Source of the DNA: Durusdinium trenchii
Lineage: Eukaryota > Sar > Dinophyceae > Suessiales > Symbiodiniaceae
Assembly: GCA_963970005.1 (NCBI GenBank)
Contig: CAXAMN010023695.1
Coordinates: forward strand, 1,746,615 to 1,810,614
Direction of reading: 5' to 3'
DNA: 64,000 bases
Position numbers and translations under genes: made by a program. A model generated the notes under the pieces. The model had not been told where the DNA came from. It saw nothing but the letters and a program-made list of their open reading frames with translations, and searched no databases. Of this stretch, positions 1 through 10,135 are shown in pieces. Position 1 is the stretch's first letter. Each line of letters opens with the position of its first letter.

Positions 1-3000
1 CTGACCATCGAGGACTCTGGCATCGGCATGACCAAAAACGAACTCATTAACAACTTGGGCACCATTGCTAAGTCAGGCACCAAAGCTTTTATGGAGGCCA
101 TGGCCGCTGGGGGTGACATCTCCATGATTGGCCAGTCTCTTGAATTTGTAGTGGGAGACAACTTTTGCTCAAATAGGTTTGGTGATTTTCATTCTCAACC
201 TTGTTTGGCTTCCCGACACCAATCCGAGGTTTGGTGTTGGTTTCTACAGCGCATACCTTGTGTCGGACAAGGTTCGTGTGGTTAGCAAACACAATGACGA
301 CGAGCAGTACATTTGGGACTCTGCGGCCAAAACAGGTCTAACCTTTTGGATCCTGTTGCCACTCTAAAGGTTAACGGTGTGATCCTTAATGATCTTCATT
401 GGTTTCCTGAATTCTTTGGGGAAGTGACTGAGGAATCTGGAGCAGGTGGCTCCTTCACTGTGCAGAAGGACACCGAGCTTGTGCATGGTGAGATCAAGCG
501 CGGTACGAAAATCATTTGCTACCTCAAAGAGGACCAATCCGAGTTCTTGGAGGAGCGCCGCCTGAAGGACTTGGTGAAGAAGCACTCCGAGTTTATCGGC
601 TTCCCAATTGAGCTCTATGTCGAGAAGAGCAAGGAGAAGGAGGTCACCGACAGCGAGGATGAGGGTGAAGAGGAGAAGAAGGAAGAAGGTGACGAGCCCA
701 AGATCGAGGAGGTCGATGAGGAGAAGGAGAAGGAGGAGAAGAAGAAGAAAACGAAGAAGGCGAGCTGGAATCATAAGATTTCTTCCTGAAACCATGACAC
801 ACTCGAGTAAATAACAGACCCAGTCAAAGCTTTGAACGTGTAAAAATCACGGGAGAGACGGAAAGCACATTTCTGTTCCTGCAGCTGAACCAGAGTTTTG
901 GAGAAAGTCAATGTACAACTGACATTAGCCTCAAGAATATTTGTGTTTGTATTTGTGTTCGCTTGCAAAGGGGAATGGGCAGCTAATTATGCCTTACAAA
1001 TGCCAAGCAGTTCCGGTTTTCAATCCAGTTTGGCAGCGATGTTGTAATTCTTTGTGAGGTGAAGGAGGTGTCCCATGAGTGGGAGCAGCTCAACAAGAAC
1101 AAGCCCTTGTGGATGCGTAAGTCTGAGGATGTGACCAACGAAGAGTATGCAAGCTTCTACAAGTCTTTGTCCAACGACTGGGAGGATCATTTGGCTGTTA
1201 AGCACTTCAGCGTTGAAGGCCAACTGGAGTTCCGTGCGCTGCTGTTTGTGCCTCGCCGGGCTCCTTTCGACCTCTTTGAGACTAAGAAGAAGCTCACTTG
1301 ACCAGTGAACATACTTTAAACTTTTTGCGTTGCTGCATTGGAGTTCGTAGCAGGAAATAAACTTAGATTCTTGATTATTCTTGAAGTTGGGGCACTCAGC
1401 AAGTCAGGAAGCGCAACAACATCAAGCTCTACGTGCGCCGTGTTTTCATCATGGATGACTGCGAGGAGTTGATGCCAGAGTGGCTGAACTTCGTGAAGGG
1501 TGTTGTGGACTCTGAGGACTTGCCTTTGAACATCTCTCGCGAGACCCTTCAGCAGAACAAGATCTTGCGAGTGATCAAGAAGAACTTGGTGAAGAAGTGC
1601 CTGGAGATGTTCGCCGAGATTGCCGAGAAGAAGGACGACTACAAGAAGTTCTACGAGCAGTTCGGCAAGTGCCTCAAGCTTGGAGTGCATGAAGACTCCA
1701 CCAACCGAACGAAGGTAGCTGAACTCCTTCGCTACCACACCTCCAAGTCTGGCGATGAGCAGATCAGCCTCAAGGAGTATGTGGACCGCATGAAGGAGGG
1801 ACAGAATGACATCTACTACATCACAGGTGAGAGCATTGCAGCAGTGTCTTCCTCACCCTTCCTCGAGACCTTGCGCAAGAAGGGCATTGAGGTGCTGTAC
1901 ATGATTGACCCCATCGACGAGTATGCCACCCAGCAGCTCAAGGAGTTCGACGGCGACTTGGCATGGTTGTATGATGTTGTATGTGAAGACTGCCAGGACA
2001 TTCCTTGAGCATTGCGACCAATAGGGACACATCGACCAATAGTCCCATCTCCCAATGACACCGCTCCATGTGTATATGACACATCGGCCTGAAATCGCCG
2101 TCGAAACGGGGCGAGTCTCGACGGTGGAGGATCGCTGATCCAAGGCAAGAAATTGAAGAGTACGACTAAGGAGGGTCTGAAGCTCAGCATGGGGTCCAGA
2201 CAGATTCGACGGACACCGTACCGGCGCTTTTTTGGGTATGTCTTCAAAAACAGCTCGTGTGCCAAACGTCTTCCGCAAAGCGTCCAGGTCTTGACATTGA
2301 TGATGAGGACGAAAAGACGCCTGGAGTGGAACAGATGGTCTGCGCGGTGTCATGCGGTGTCTAGGTGTCTGGTGGAACAAGGTGTTTGATGAGGTTCGCT
2401 GCGAAAGGAGGCATCTGGGGTTCAGAGTTTGATCCGATTTTGGGATCTCAGACACGTGCTGATCCGATTTTTCCCCCCCATGGACGTGCTGCGAGTTGGA
2501 AACAAAGCTCAGGAAGAAGATTGAGGAGCTGAAGGCTGAGTTTGAGCCGCTGACAAAGCTCATGAAGGAAGTCTTGGGAGACAAGGTGGAGAAGGTCATC
2601 ATTTCTTCCCGCATGGCCGACTCCCCTTGCGTGTTGACAACCTCTGAGTATGGCTGGTCAGCCAACATGGAGCGCATCATGAAGGCACAGGCTCTTCGCG
2701 ACAGCTCCATGACCTCCTACATGGTCTCTAAGAAGACCATGGAAGTGAATCCCAAGCACTCCATCATGGCTGAGTTGAAGAAGAAGGCAGCCGCAGACAA
2801 GTCCGACAAGACTGTCAAGGATTTGATTTGGTTGCTCTTCGATACTTCGCTTTTGACATCTGGTTTCAACCTGGATGAGCCCACCCAGTTCGCCGGCCGC
2901 ATTCACCGCATGATCAAGCTCGGCCTGAGCATCGACGACGATGATGAGGGCTTGGGCGATGACGATGACCTGCCCCCCGAACTGGCCTTAAGACGATCTT

Positions 3001-3460
3001 TTTGGTTCCACTGAAGTCGATGACAGCTCGTGGTGAAGTCTCAGACCGGTCAGTGGGGTCTCCAGGTCTGGTCTCGTCCTTCTTGCAGGGTCTGGGAAAC
3101 CCCAAACTCCGGGGTGCGGATCTTCTGTTTTTGAATAATATAGTATATGTGATACCCGGATACCCTCCAAGAAAGATGGAAGTGGACAACGCCCTGTTTG
3201 TATTCGGAAAAGGGATGAAAAGGGTCTTTCTATGTCTTTCTGCAAACCATGCCATCCACTTTGGCCCATGATGGTTGGAGGAGGGTATGTCATACCCTTC
3301 CCCCCCCCACTCACTGGGAATTCGCGGAGATGACCCCCCCACAAACCGCGGGACCCTCGAGCCAGACGTCTTTGGATCGCTCCCGAACACCTCGAGGCCC
3401 CCTCTGGAGGAAGTGGAGGGTGCTGCGGATGAGGCCTCCAAGATGGAGGAAGTGGACTAG
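1..3460 (+). CDS. HSP90: HSP90 copy 1, cytosolic (5' end outside window)
   Basis: ATP-dependent cytosolic chaperone, entering the window in coding exon 4. Coding blocks: 1-134, 229-316, 433-759, 1059-1288, 1408-1952, 2145-2174, 2288-2315, 2513-2971, 3397-3460. Visible marks are the N-domain motif [11 protein letters not shown] followed by [11 protein letters not shown], the [11 protein letters not shown] loop, a highly charged Glu/Lys linker (about 640-759), middle-domain [13 protein letters not shown] and LPLNISRE, and the C-terminal MEEVD that binds TPR co-chaperones. Introns join in phase with no frameshift: 135-228 (GT), 317-432 (GA), 760-1058 (GC), 1289-1407 (GA), 1953-2144 (GC), 2175-2287 (GT), 2316-2512 (GA), 2972-3396 (GC); all end AG|G. 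The 1905 coding bases equal the matching part of copy 2. No break in the visible part, so it is probably functional. Confidence 0.95.
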
Positions 3461-3565
3461 GCCTAGGCTCTTCCAGTTGCCAGGACCGAATTCAGGATTC
3501 GACCACGACTGTCGTGTGTCTGTGTCCAGCAATTGTGCTGACACAAGAGACCGAGAAAGACAGAC
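3461..3565 (+). other. HSP90 copy 1 3' untranslated region (conserved part)
   Basis: Directly after the TAG stop, this stretch aligns with the sequence after the stop of HSP90 copy 2: both carry CCAGTTGCCAG, then ACCGAATTCA, and later TTGTGCT followed by an ACAC. Similarity fades after about 100 bases, which marks the likely extent of the duplicated 3' untranslated region. No AATAAA signal is seen, as expected in dinoflagellates. Confidence 0.6.
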
Positions 3566-5757
3566 GGACTGCCGTGCTGCAAAGGGACTGCCGTGCTGCA
3601 GTGTGGGTCGGGATCAAGGGGCATGCCTTCCCATCCAAACGCTTTTTGTGTCACGGTCTGCCTTGAGTAAACACCGACCCCCCTCTTCTAGAGGCTGTTT
3701 CGCAGATGTTCCAAGTATATTGAGGTCCACCTGGCTTCTACCTTTGAAGACACCTCTCATCGCCTCGCAGCCGAAGCCACGCAGTGTCTGGCAGAGGGTG
3801 AGCGTGGCCGGGAGGACACGAGCACAAGCACAAGCCCGGCTTCGCCCAGCACAGACCGGAGTGCCTTCGAACCGCCTGGATCCCCACACTGTGAAATCTG
3901 GAGAAACTGGAGCCGTCCTGCGGACAAAGCCATTGCAAAACCCACCACAATCCTTGATAAACATATATGATCCTGATAAAAGCCATTGCGGATAAAGCCC
4001 ATTGAAAAATAATCCTGGAGCCCTTCCCTCAACCACTTGGACCAAGCCTGGAGATTCCTTCCACCTCTTCCACGCCCGTCCCGCTGTGTGCGATGGACCT
4101 TCGGGCGCCATGGCCGTGGAAGGCGGTGTGACCGGGCGGTGTGACCAGGCGGTGACCGGGCGGGTGTCCCCCCATTCGGACAGGTCCACCAAGTAGGGGA
4201 AGCTTCGCTTCCGTTCCAAGGCACCGAAGAGGTTCCAATCCACCGAAGCAGTGCGGTGCCACCGAAGCATCCGAAGCATCCGTCCGTTCATGTTGAAAGC
4301 GCTGCCGTGTAGTTAGGGCGAAGTGGTTGAGTGAAGGTCATAGGCCATAGGGTGTAGGCAGGCAAGTAGTCATGATCATCATGTTTCGAATGTATAAAAT
4401 TGGATATATATATATATAATCAGTTTCAACATATAGTGTTACATTTCTCCTTCTTGCAATGTGTATGGTGCCCCGTTTCATTTGTCACAAAGCAACTTCG
4501 ATACGAGACACAGGCATGAGGCACGAGGCATTGCCTCAAGCATTTACAGTTCACAGGCAAAAGTCATCCAGAAAAAACACAAATATATATATATATATAT
4601 ATATTATGTGGCAAATAGCTTCTTCCATCTATTGAGGCCAGTATTTGAGACTTAAGAGAGGCCCCAGGAAGAAAAATCGTTTCACAGTTCTCAAGACGAA
4701 GACGCCACAATTTCGAGTCTGGACGCCGACTCCTATGAATCGCTCAGCTCATGCCAGGCATGACCCCTGAAATCAACCACGTAGACAGTCTGTTGTAGAC
4801 ATAGCTGCGGCAGCCACGTGGAGTGTTTGGGCTTCCGCCAGCTCATAGCAACCACGGACAAGTCCAGGCCTCTTCCACCAGCTCTTCTTCCTCGATGCGA
4901 CGACGCCTGCGACCGGTACCATTGCCCGGGAGAAAGCCGCCGCGACCGACCATGACCACGCCACGGGTCGTGCGAGCGGCTTCTTTGCGGAGCCGAGCCA
5001 GCGGAACGTGCAGTGGCACCAGGATGAAGAGGTTGGGAGGACTGTGTTCCAGCTCGAAGTTGGAGTCCCAAAACCCAGAGTAGACCAGAGTTTAGTCCAG
5101 CTGGTGAGTCTTTGTTCACAGTATCGACACTGCTGCGCTGCAGCAAGATTTCGATCCGAAATGACACCGAGGTCTTTGTGGGGAGATCTGAGGGTTGAAC
5201 CGGGAACGAGCCACCAATCCATCCGATATCAGATATCCATTTCTCCTGCTTTACTTCTTTCCAATAGAATCATGAACTTATGATCCTGGAAACCCAGTCC
5301 CAACCGGAAACCCATGGTTAGTGTAATATCTGGCAAACCTTCACACAGGAAGTGGCACTGGGACTGGGCAAAGCAGTTGTTTTCTAGGACTGGGACTGGG
5401 TTTCCAGATCAAATCAAAGAGATTCGGACTCCGGATGATCTCTGGATTCATTTCGCCTTCTGGCCACCGGGAGGTGTTGCCGTCTGGCTTCCTGGACCAT
5501 CAAAGCCATGCGTCCTGGGAGCCTCCGCTGCATCCGCAGCTGAAACCGTGGCTGCCCGGTGGCGACGCGGCGTCTGGCGCTGAGCGGCTGGGGCGACCGG
5601 TCGGGTCGGGGCGACAGAGAAGTGCAGCTCCAAACGAACGAAACGCGTCGTTTCACATGAATGGCCTTTCAACATAAGCAATTGGATCATATAACATGTG
5701 ATTAGTCTCCACTTGGGAACCACTCTGGGCCCCTTCCTTGACCGAGCTGGGCTTCAG
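3566..5757. other. Spacer with weak coding-like fragments
   Basis: No gene can be defined here. On the + strand 3728-3970 is open and reads plausibly (LAAEATQCLAEGERGRED, then a Ser/Thr-rich tail) up to a TGA. On the - strand about 5085-4870 is open and ends with RRRRIEEEELVEE just before a possible GC donor. Neither shows a known domain. A (TA)n tract lies at 4583-4604. The rest is unremarkable mixed-composition DNA. Confidence 0.3.
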
Positions 5758-7170
5758 GGAGCTGTCAGAGGATCTGCCCGACCTCGGTGAGCACCGTGCG
5801 GTCTACTTGGATGAGGAAGCAAGGTTGCCGGCGATGCCGTCCACGGTGGTTGCTTGGTGCTGTTGGGCGGCAGCTAAGGGGGCAGTACCAAGCCAGATGG
5901 GATGGCCCATGGTTGGAACTGTTGGGCTTTGCTGAATTCAACGCTGGAACTAGGCTTCGGCTCGTGGGGTGGAGGATGCCTCCACCCCACGAGCACCAAC
6001 ACCTCTTTGAGCTCTTAAGACCACCCTCCACTATCCACCCTTTCACAAATTGAAGAGCCTTTTGAATCAATTGTTCACTCCGAAAGATTTGTTCCCCATT
6101 TGATGTGAAGACATCACCTCACCTGCACCTTTTCACCCAGGCCTGGCTTTGGCCCTCCGTCGAGGCCCTTGAATCTCGGGCTGCCTGGGACGGCTTCCGC
6201 GCCCAGCCGAGCCCCGGAAGCGACGCCCACGTGGCGCGCAGCGCGTTTTGGGCCCTGCAGGGGGTTGGATCGCAGCTCTTTCAGGCGACCCCTGCCATGG
6301 GGTGGGGAGCCTCCCCACCCCTGCCATGGGGGTGACGGACGGGTGCTTGGCGGGTGTTCCTCGTGCGTGACGGCGCGTGTGATGGATTCGCAGAACCAAA
6401 AGCCTGAAGGTGACGGAAGGTGGGAGGGTCGAGGAGAGCAACGTTCGGCCGACAAAAGGCCGTCCGGGTGCTGCCCGTTTCGTGGGTGCTGCGCCAAAAA
6501 GGAAGACATTCGGTGATGAGGTTGCCTTGCCTGGCGAAGGGAGCATGCGAAGTCACTCGATGAGCGCTCTTGTTGACCACTGGGTCTCGGCCCACCTGAC
6601 GGATGCTGTCGCAGGTGGACCAGCTCACCGATCACGTGCGCTTTGCCCCAGCTGAACCGGGGGGTGTACCCCGAGCCGGGGTGCTGGAGCACACACTGAT
6701 GCGTCACTGGGCGGCTTGCTGCACCGGATGCTTGCGCTTGAGGCGCATTGGTGAGGACTTGCGCTCCAGCTCCAGCCGATGCTCGCAGGCGCGGCGAGCT
6801 ATCGCCCGAACCGAAACTCGACCAGTCTACGGCCCAGGCTTCCTAAGTCGTGGTGGCTTTGATCTGAGACGGGGGCTTGCCAAGAAACATCTTGGGGATT
6901 TGAGCCAAGCTGACGAGCTGTCCTCATTCTTGAGTTAACTCCCAAACCTGGCAACATCAGAACCCCGCGCCCCGGCGCGCCCACGAAACCGAAGCAGCGA
7001 CGTGCCAGCAGCTTTGCTCTAACTATAGTTCTCGCAAAGCTAGGGATTGATTTCTGACACCGACTAGAACCACACCCCGTGCAAGGCCTTGGGTGAAGTT
7101 TTGAAGGAGCTCCTCATGGCCGTCGACCAAGACATCTACCAGCGGGTGCGGCCTGATGCGAGGACGGCCC
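5758..7170 (+). CDS. Candidate multi-exon gene, unknown function
   Basis: Four GC-rich blocks can be joined with dinoflagellate splice rules: 5758-5845 (after CAG, contains ELSEDLPDLGEH), 6141-6284 (after CCCAG, contains SVEALESRAAWDGF), 6615-6752 (after CGCAG, contains QVDQLTDHVRF across the join) and 7086 to about 7170 (after CAAG, contains GEVLKELLMAVDQDIYQRV). The first donor is GT, the second GC, the third GA, and each join keeps the frame. Blocks are separated by lower-GC sequence. No domain is recognised, and neither the start nor the end of the gene is known. Because GC-rich DNA often looks protein-like in several frames, individual blocks may be wrong. Confidence 0.33.
5960..5994. 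repeat. Perfect 16-bp hairpin
   Basis: Bases 5960-5975 (GCTCGTGGGGTGGAGG) are exactly complementary to 5979-5994 across a three-base loop. It lies in the presumed intron of the candidate gene at 5758-7170. It may be a remnant of a small palindromic element or act as an RNA hairpin; nothing shows which. Confidence 0.7.
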
Positions 7171-10135
7171 ATTCTCTTGTGGGTCATGGGATCCCGTTTT
7201 ATTGGGGAAGAGCTGAAAAGGGAGGGTATATAGGAGCGCCCAGGAACTCCTACTCCTACTCAGAGACTTAAGACCACTCCTGACTGCGTTGTAGCCTTAA
7301 TGACTGCAAGGATCTCCTGTAGACAGAGATGCTCCTTGACCCGGAGTCGGGGCTCCTGCCCGCAGTATGTCACCCAATAGGTTTATCATGGCTTATCACA
7401 CTTCATCTATATATCATATATATATATATATACCCTAGAAGTCCAAAGACTATATTTTGACCGGCTGAAGTAAAGGAAGTTCCCTTTCAGGTCCCCTAAA
7501 GACCATTTTTTTTATAGTCTTTGACTCCCAGGGTATATATGTTATACAGTATACAGAACACACACACAAACATATATATATATATATGTATAAATACACA
7601 TACATATACATCATCATATATATATATATTTGTAATAGGTGTTATCAGTTTATCACCATTTTCACCTCACCCTGGGACTCTCCATCCCTCACAGCTGCCC
7701 TCCCCATCCCAGGAGGAGCAGCTTCCTGAAGCTTCACGTGGCCGCCGCGCCTTGGATCCGACCGAGCGAGCCGGTCCGCCGGAGCGGGTGGGCTGCTGGA
7801 AGCCCCAAGGGTGGGAGGCGTTGTTGGTTGGATCCAGTTCTTTCATGAGGTGTTTATATGTTATTCATATGTTATATGAGGTGTTTATATCAGTTCTTTT
7901 TTTTCTGTTTTATATATATTAATGTGTATTTATAAATACATAATGTATGTGTTAACGTTCCTGTTTGATATGATTAATTGATCTATAATTATGATTGGGG
8001 TGCCCAACCATCGGATCTGCGCGCGCGCACGCGGCCGTGGAGCTCAGGATCGATGGTTCCGGCGCTTGCAACCGGTCTTGGCGTTGTGCGGCGTGAACGA
8101 TGCGGTGCCCGACTCGCCCCTGCCCGACGCTGGGGCGATCTTGAGACCAGTTTTCCTGTCAGACGCTCCATGGGACTGCCATAGGACTGCCGATCAGGCC
8201 AGGGGTGGTTTGGGGGGTCAATGTAGGCATATATTCCATACCTGGAGTGTTTGGGTGTTGGACATGGTGAAGGTGACACAAAACAGGTTTGGGAGGTTTT
8301 GGGAAGGACGCTCGTCACTCCTGCTCAGGAAGGCGTGGAACTCTTGGAACACATTTTCACCTCGTGCCGCGCCTCGGCGGCGAACGGAGTGGTGAACGGG
8401 TTCGGCGGGTCTTCCCAGAAACCCCTCCGGTAGAGGCGTATTCAACAGCCCCAGAACGTCCAATGACGTCATAATCCACCACTAATCGTAGGGTAAAATG
8501 AATCAACTGGAAGCTCTACTCAGGAGCCGTTGACCACCGTCGTTGGGTGGTTTTGAGTCGAGTGGAGCGTATTGGTCTTGGGCAGCGTGACACGTTGGAA
8601 GAGATGAGGAACCATCCCTAGACCATCCGTGGAAAGGGGTTGCACACCAGGAGACCCGTTCAATGGTGCCAAGTGGTTGTGAGGGGTGTCAAGAAAACCA
8701 CCCCCTAGGGTCCAAACAACACGCCTTGGGGTCTCCTGGTACATTTACCCCTTTTACTTTATGATCCATACGTGCAGGTCACTATATCATAATATATCAA
8801 TCTATATCACATATGGATGCTCTGGGATAGGAAGCATTCGTTGGTTCCAGGTAGGTACGCAGGGAAGCTCCTTCAGGGGAGTGAGACGACTCCGTGTGGA
8901 TGTGAAGGGATGACCCATATGATCAGCTACCCTCCATCCAAGAAGTGGATCTCGTCCCCTGCTTGTAGGGAAATCGTTTTTCAAGCACAAAAGGTTCACT
9001 TCCATTCACATCCATCATTTTTGGAGGAAGGACACTAATCACTCCCTGTCGGGTCTGTGGGCAGTACATCTCATTCTCCAACTTCAACTAAGCATTCTTT
9101 AGGATTGGCCGCCGAAAAACGCGGCCACGGCTTGGTGCCCAGTCCGACTGGCAGGTGTGCATGAGATTTCGACCACCACCTTCCAAGCCACATCTCATGA
9201 GCTGCCATCGCTGTTCTCACCGCACGAGACCATCTTGCTTTGGACCTTCCAGCGCACCATGCAACCCTTCCTGGTGCCTTGGCCTGACTGAACATGTTCA
9301 AAGTGTGGAACTGGCATCCAAGACATCCATCCGATCCCACCTTTGGTCTTGTGCGAATTGGATTAGCTCACCCGACTTTTTCTCCCTCAATGGTCGCTCG
9401 GGTCCCTCCCCTTGCCTGCGCCGCGCGCCTTCGCCGCGCGCCTTCAGGACGGCTTGTCGGCCTGGTCGCAGTTCGGGACTCCATTGCCCAGGGAGTTCCA
9501 GTCTCCCTCCGGCGGGATGAAGTTGCCTCGGTTCCTGGCGTCGCTGGCCGCTCGGCAGCAGCCTGACTGCGGCGCAACCCCAGACTGCGGGTGGGAAGAG
9601 GTCCGGGGAAGGTCGGGGAAGGTCAGGTGAAAAAAGCTTGCAACAGACTGAACGCGCTTTGACGTTCTCGTTTCTGGCGGTGTGCAAGAGTTCCTTGCAG
9701 CTTCAGTCCCTTGAAGTCCAGGCAGCCAGGCAGCTACAGTACTGCGCCGCGCGTTTGCGCGCCCGTTTTTTCCCATGACACCTCTTCCCCAGGACGTTGA
9801 ACTCCAGGGCCTGGCTCCCAAGCTTGCCATCCTCAGCTCCGCCGCCACGGCAGCGGGCGCCGTCGCCGTCCGCGCCGCCGTCCGCGGTCCACCGGTGCCG
9901 GAGCTGCGCGCGGGTGCATTCTTGGCCGCGGAGGGGCGCGAAGTGCGGGCCTTCCTGGGCGGAGCACAGGAAGAAGCGGAGGCGTGGTGGAGGAGGTGTG
10001 GTTCAGTTCAGGTTCAATTCAGGGAGTTTTCCTTTTGGAAAAAAACGCGAAAAAGACCAATTCCGGAAAACAGCTCCATCCTTTTTCACCTGATCCTTTC
10101 TTCAGTGAACTTCTCAGTCACCACCGGTCTCCCAG
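7171..10135. other. Spacer with scattered coding-like blocks
   Basis: Apart from the inverted-repeat element at 7432-7535 there is no assignable gene. Short (TA)n tracts occur at about 7400-7430 and 7570-7630. GC-rich blocks on the + strand read plausibly but without known domains: about 7703-7830 (EEQLPEASRGRRALDPTERA), 8300-8415 (EGVELLEHIFTSC), 9155-9288 (HEISTTTFQATSHELPSLF), 9412-9560 and 9780-9990 (contains EVRAFLGGAQE at 9940-9972). They could be exons of a gene upstream of the coiled-coil candidate, but no reliable chain of splice joins was found. Confidence 0.25.
7432..7535. mobile_element. Miniature inverted-repeat element, ACCCTRGRAGTC type, copy 1
   Basis: About 104 bases with terminal inverted repeats: the left end starts ACCCTAGAAGTCCAAAGACT and the right end, read in reverse complement, starts ACCCTGGGAGTCAAAGACT. 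It sits inside a run of TA dinucleotides, as expected for an element that inserts at TA. It has no coding capacity. A second copy lies at 49673-49793. The superfamily is unproven; a TA target is used by Tc1/mariner-type elements. Confidence 0.6.

Noticed and set aside
364..795. Long leucine-rich open frames on the minus strand across the HSP90 linker (also 31052-31810)
   Set aside because: They are the antisense of the Glu/Lys-rich linker (GAG/AAG codons read as CTC/CTT) and change frame with the introns; they are shadows of HSP90.
608..814. Arg-rich open frame overlapping the HSP90 linker (also 31224-31475)
   Set aside because: It is the +1 frame of the same GAG/AAG repeats, with no independent support.
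1..3460. HSP90 copy 1 as a frameshifted pseudogene
   Set aside because: Every apparent break falls at an intron with a G[T/C/A] donor and AG|G acceptor, and the joined frame is intact and equal in length to copy 2.
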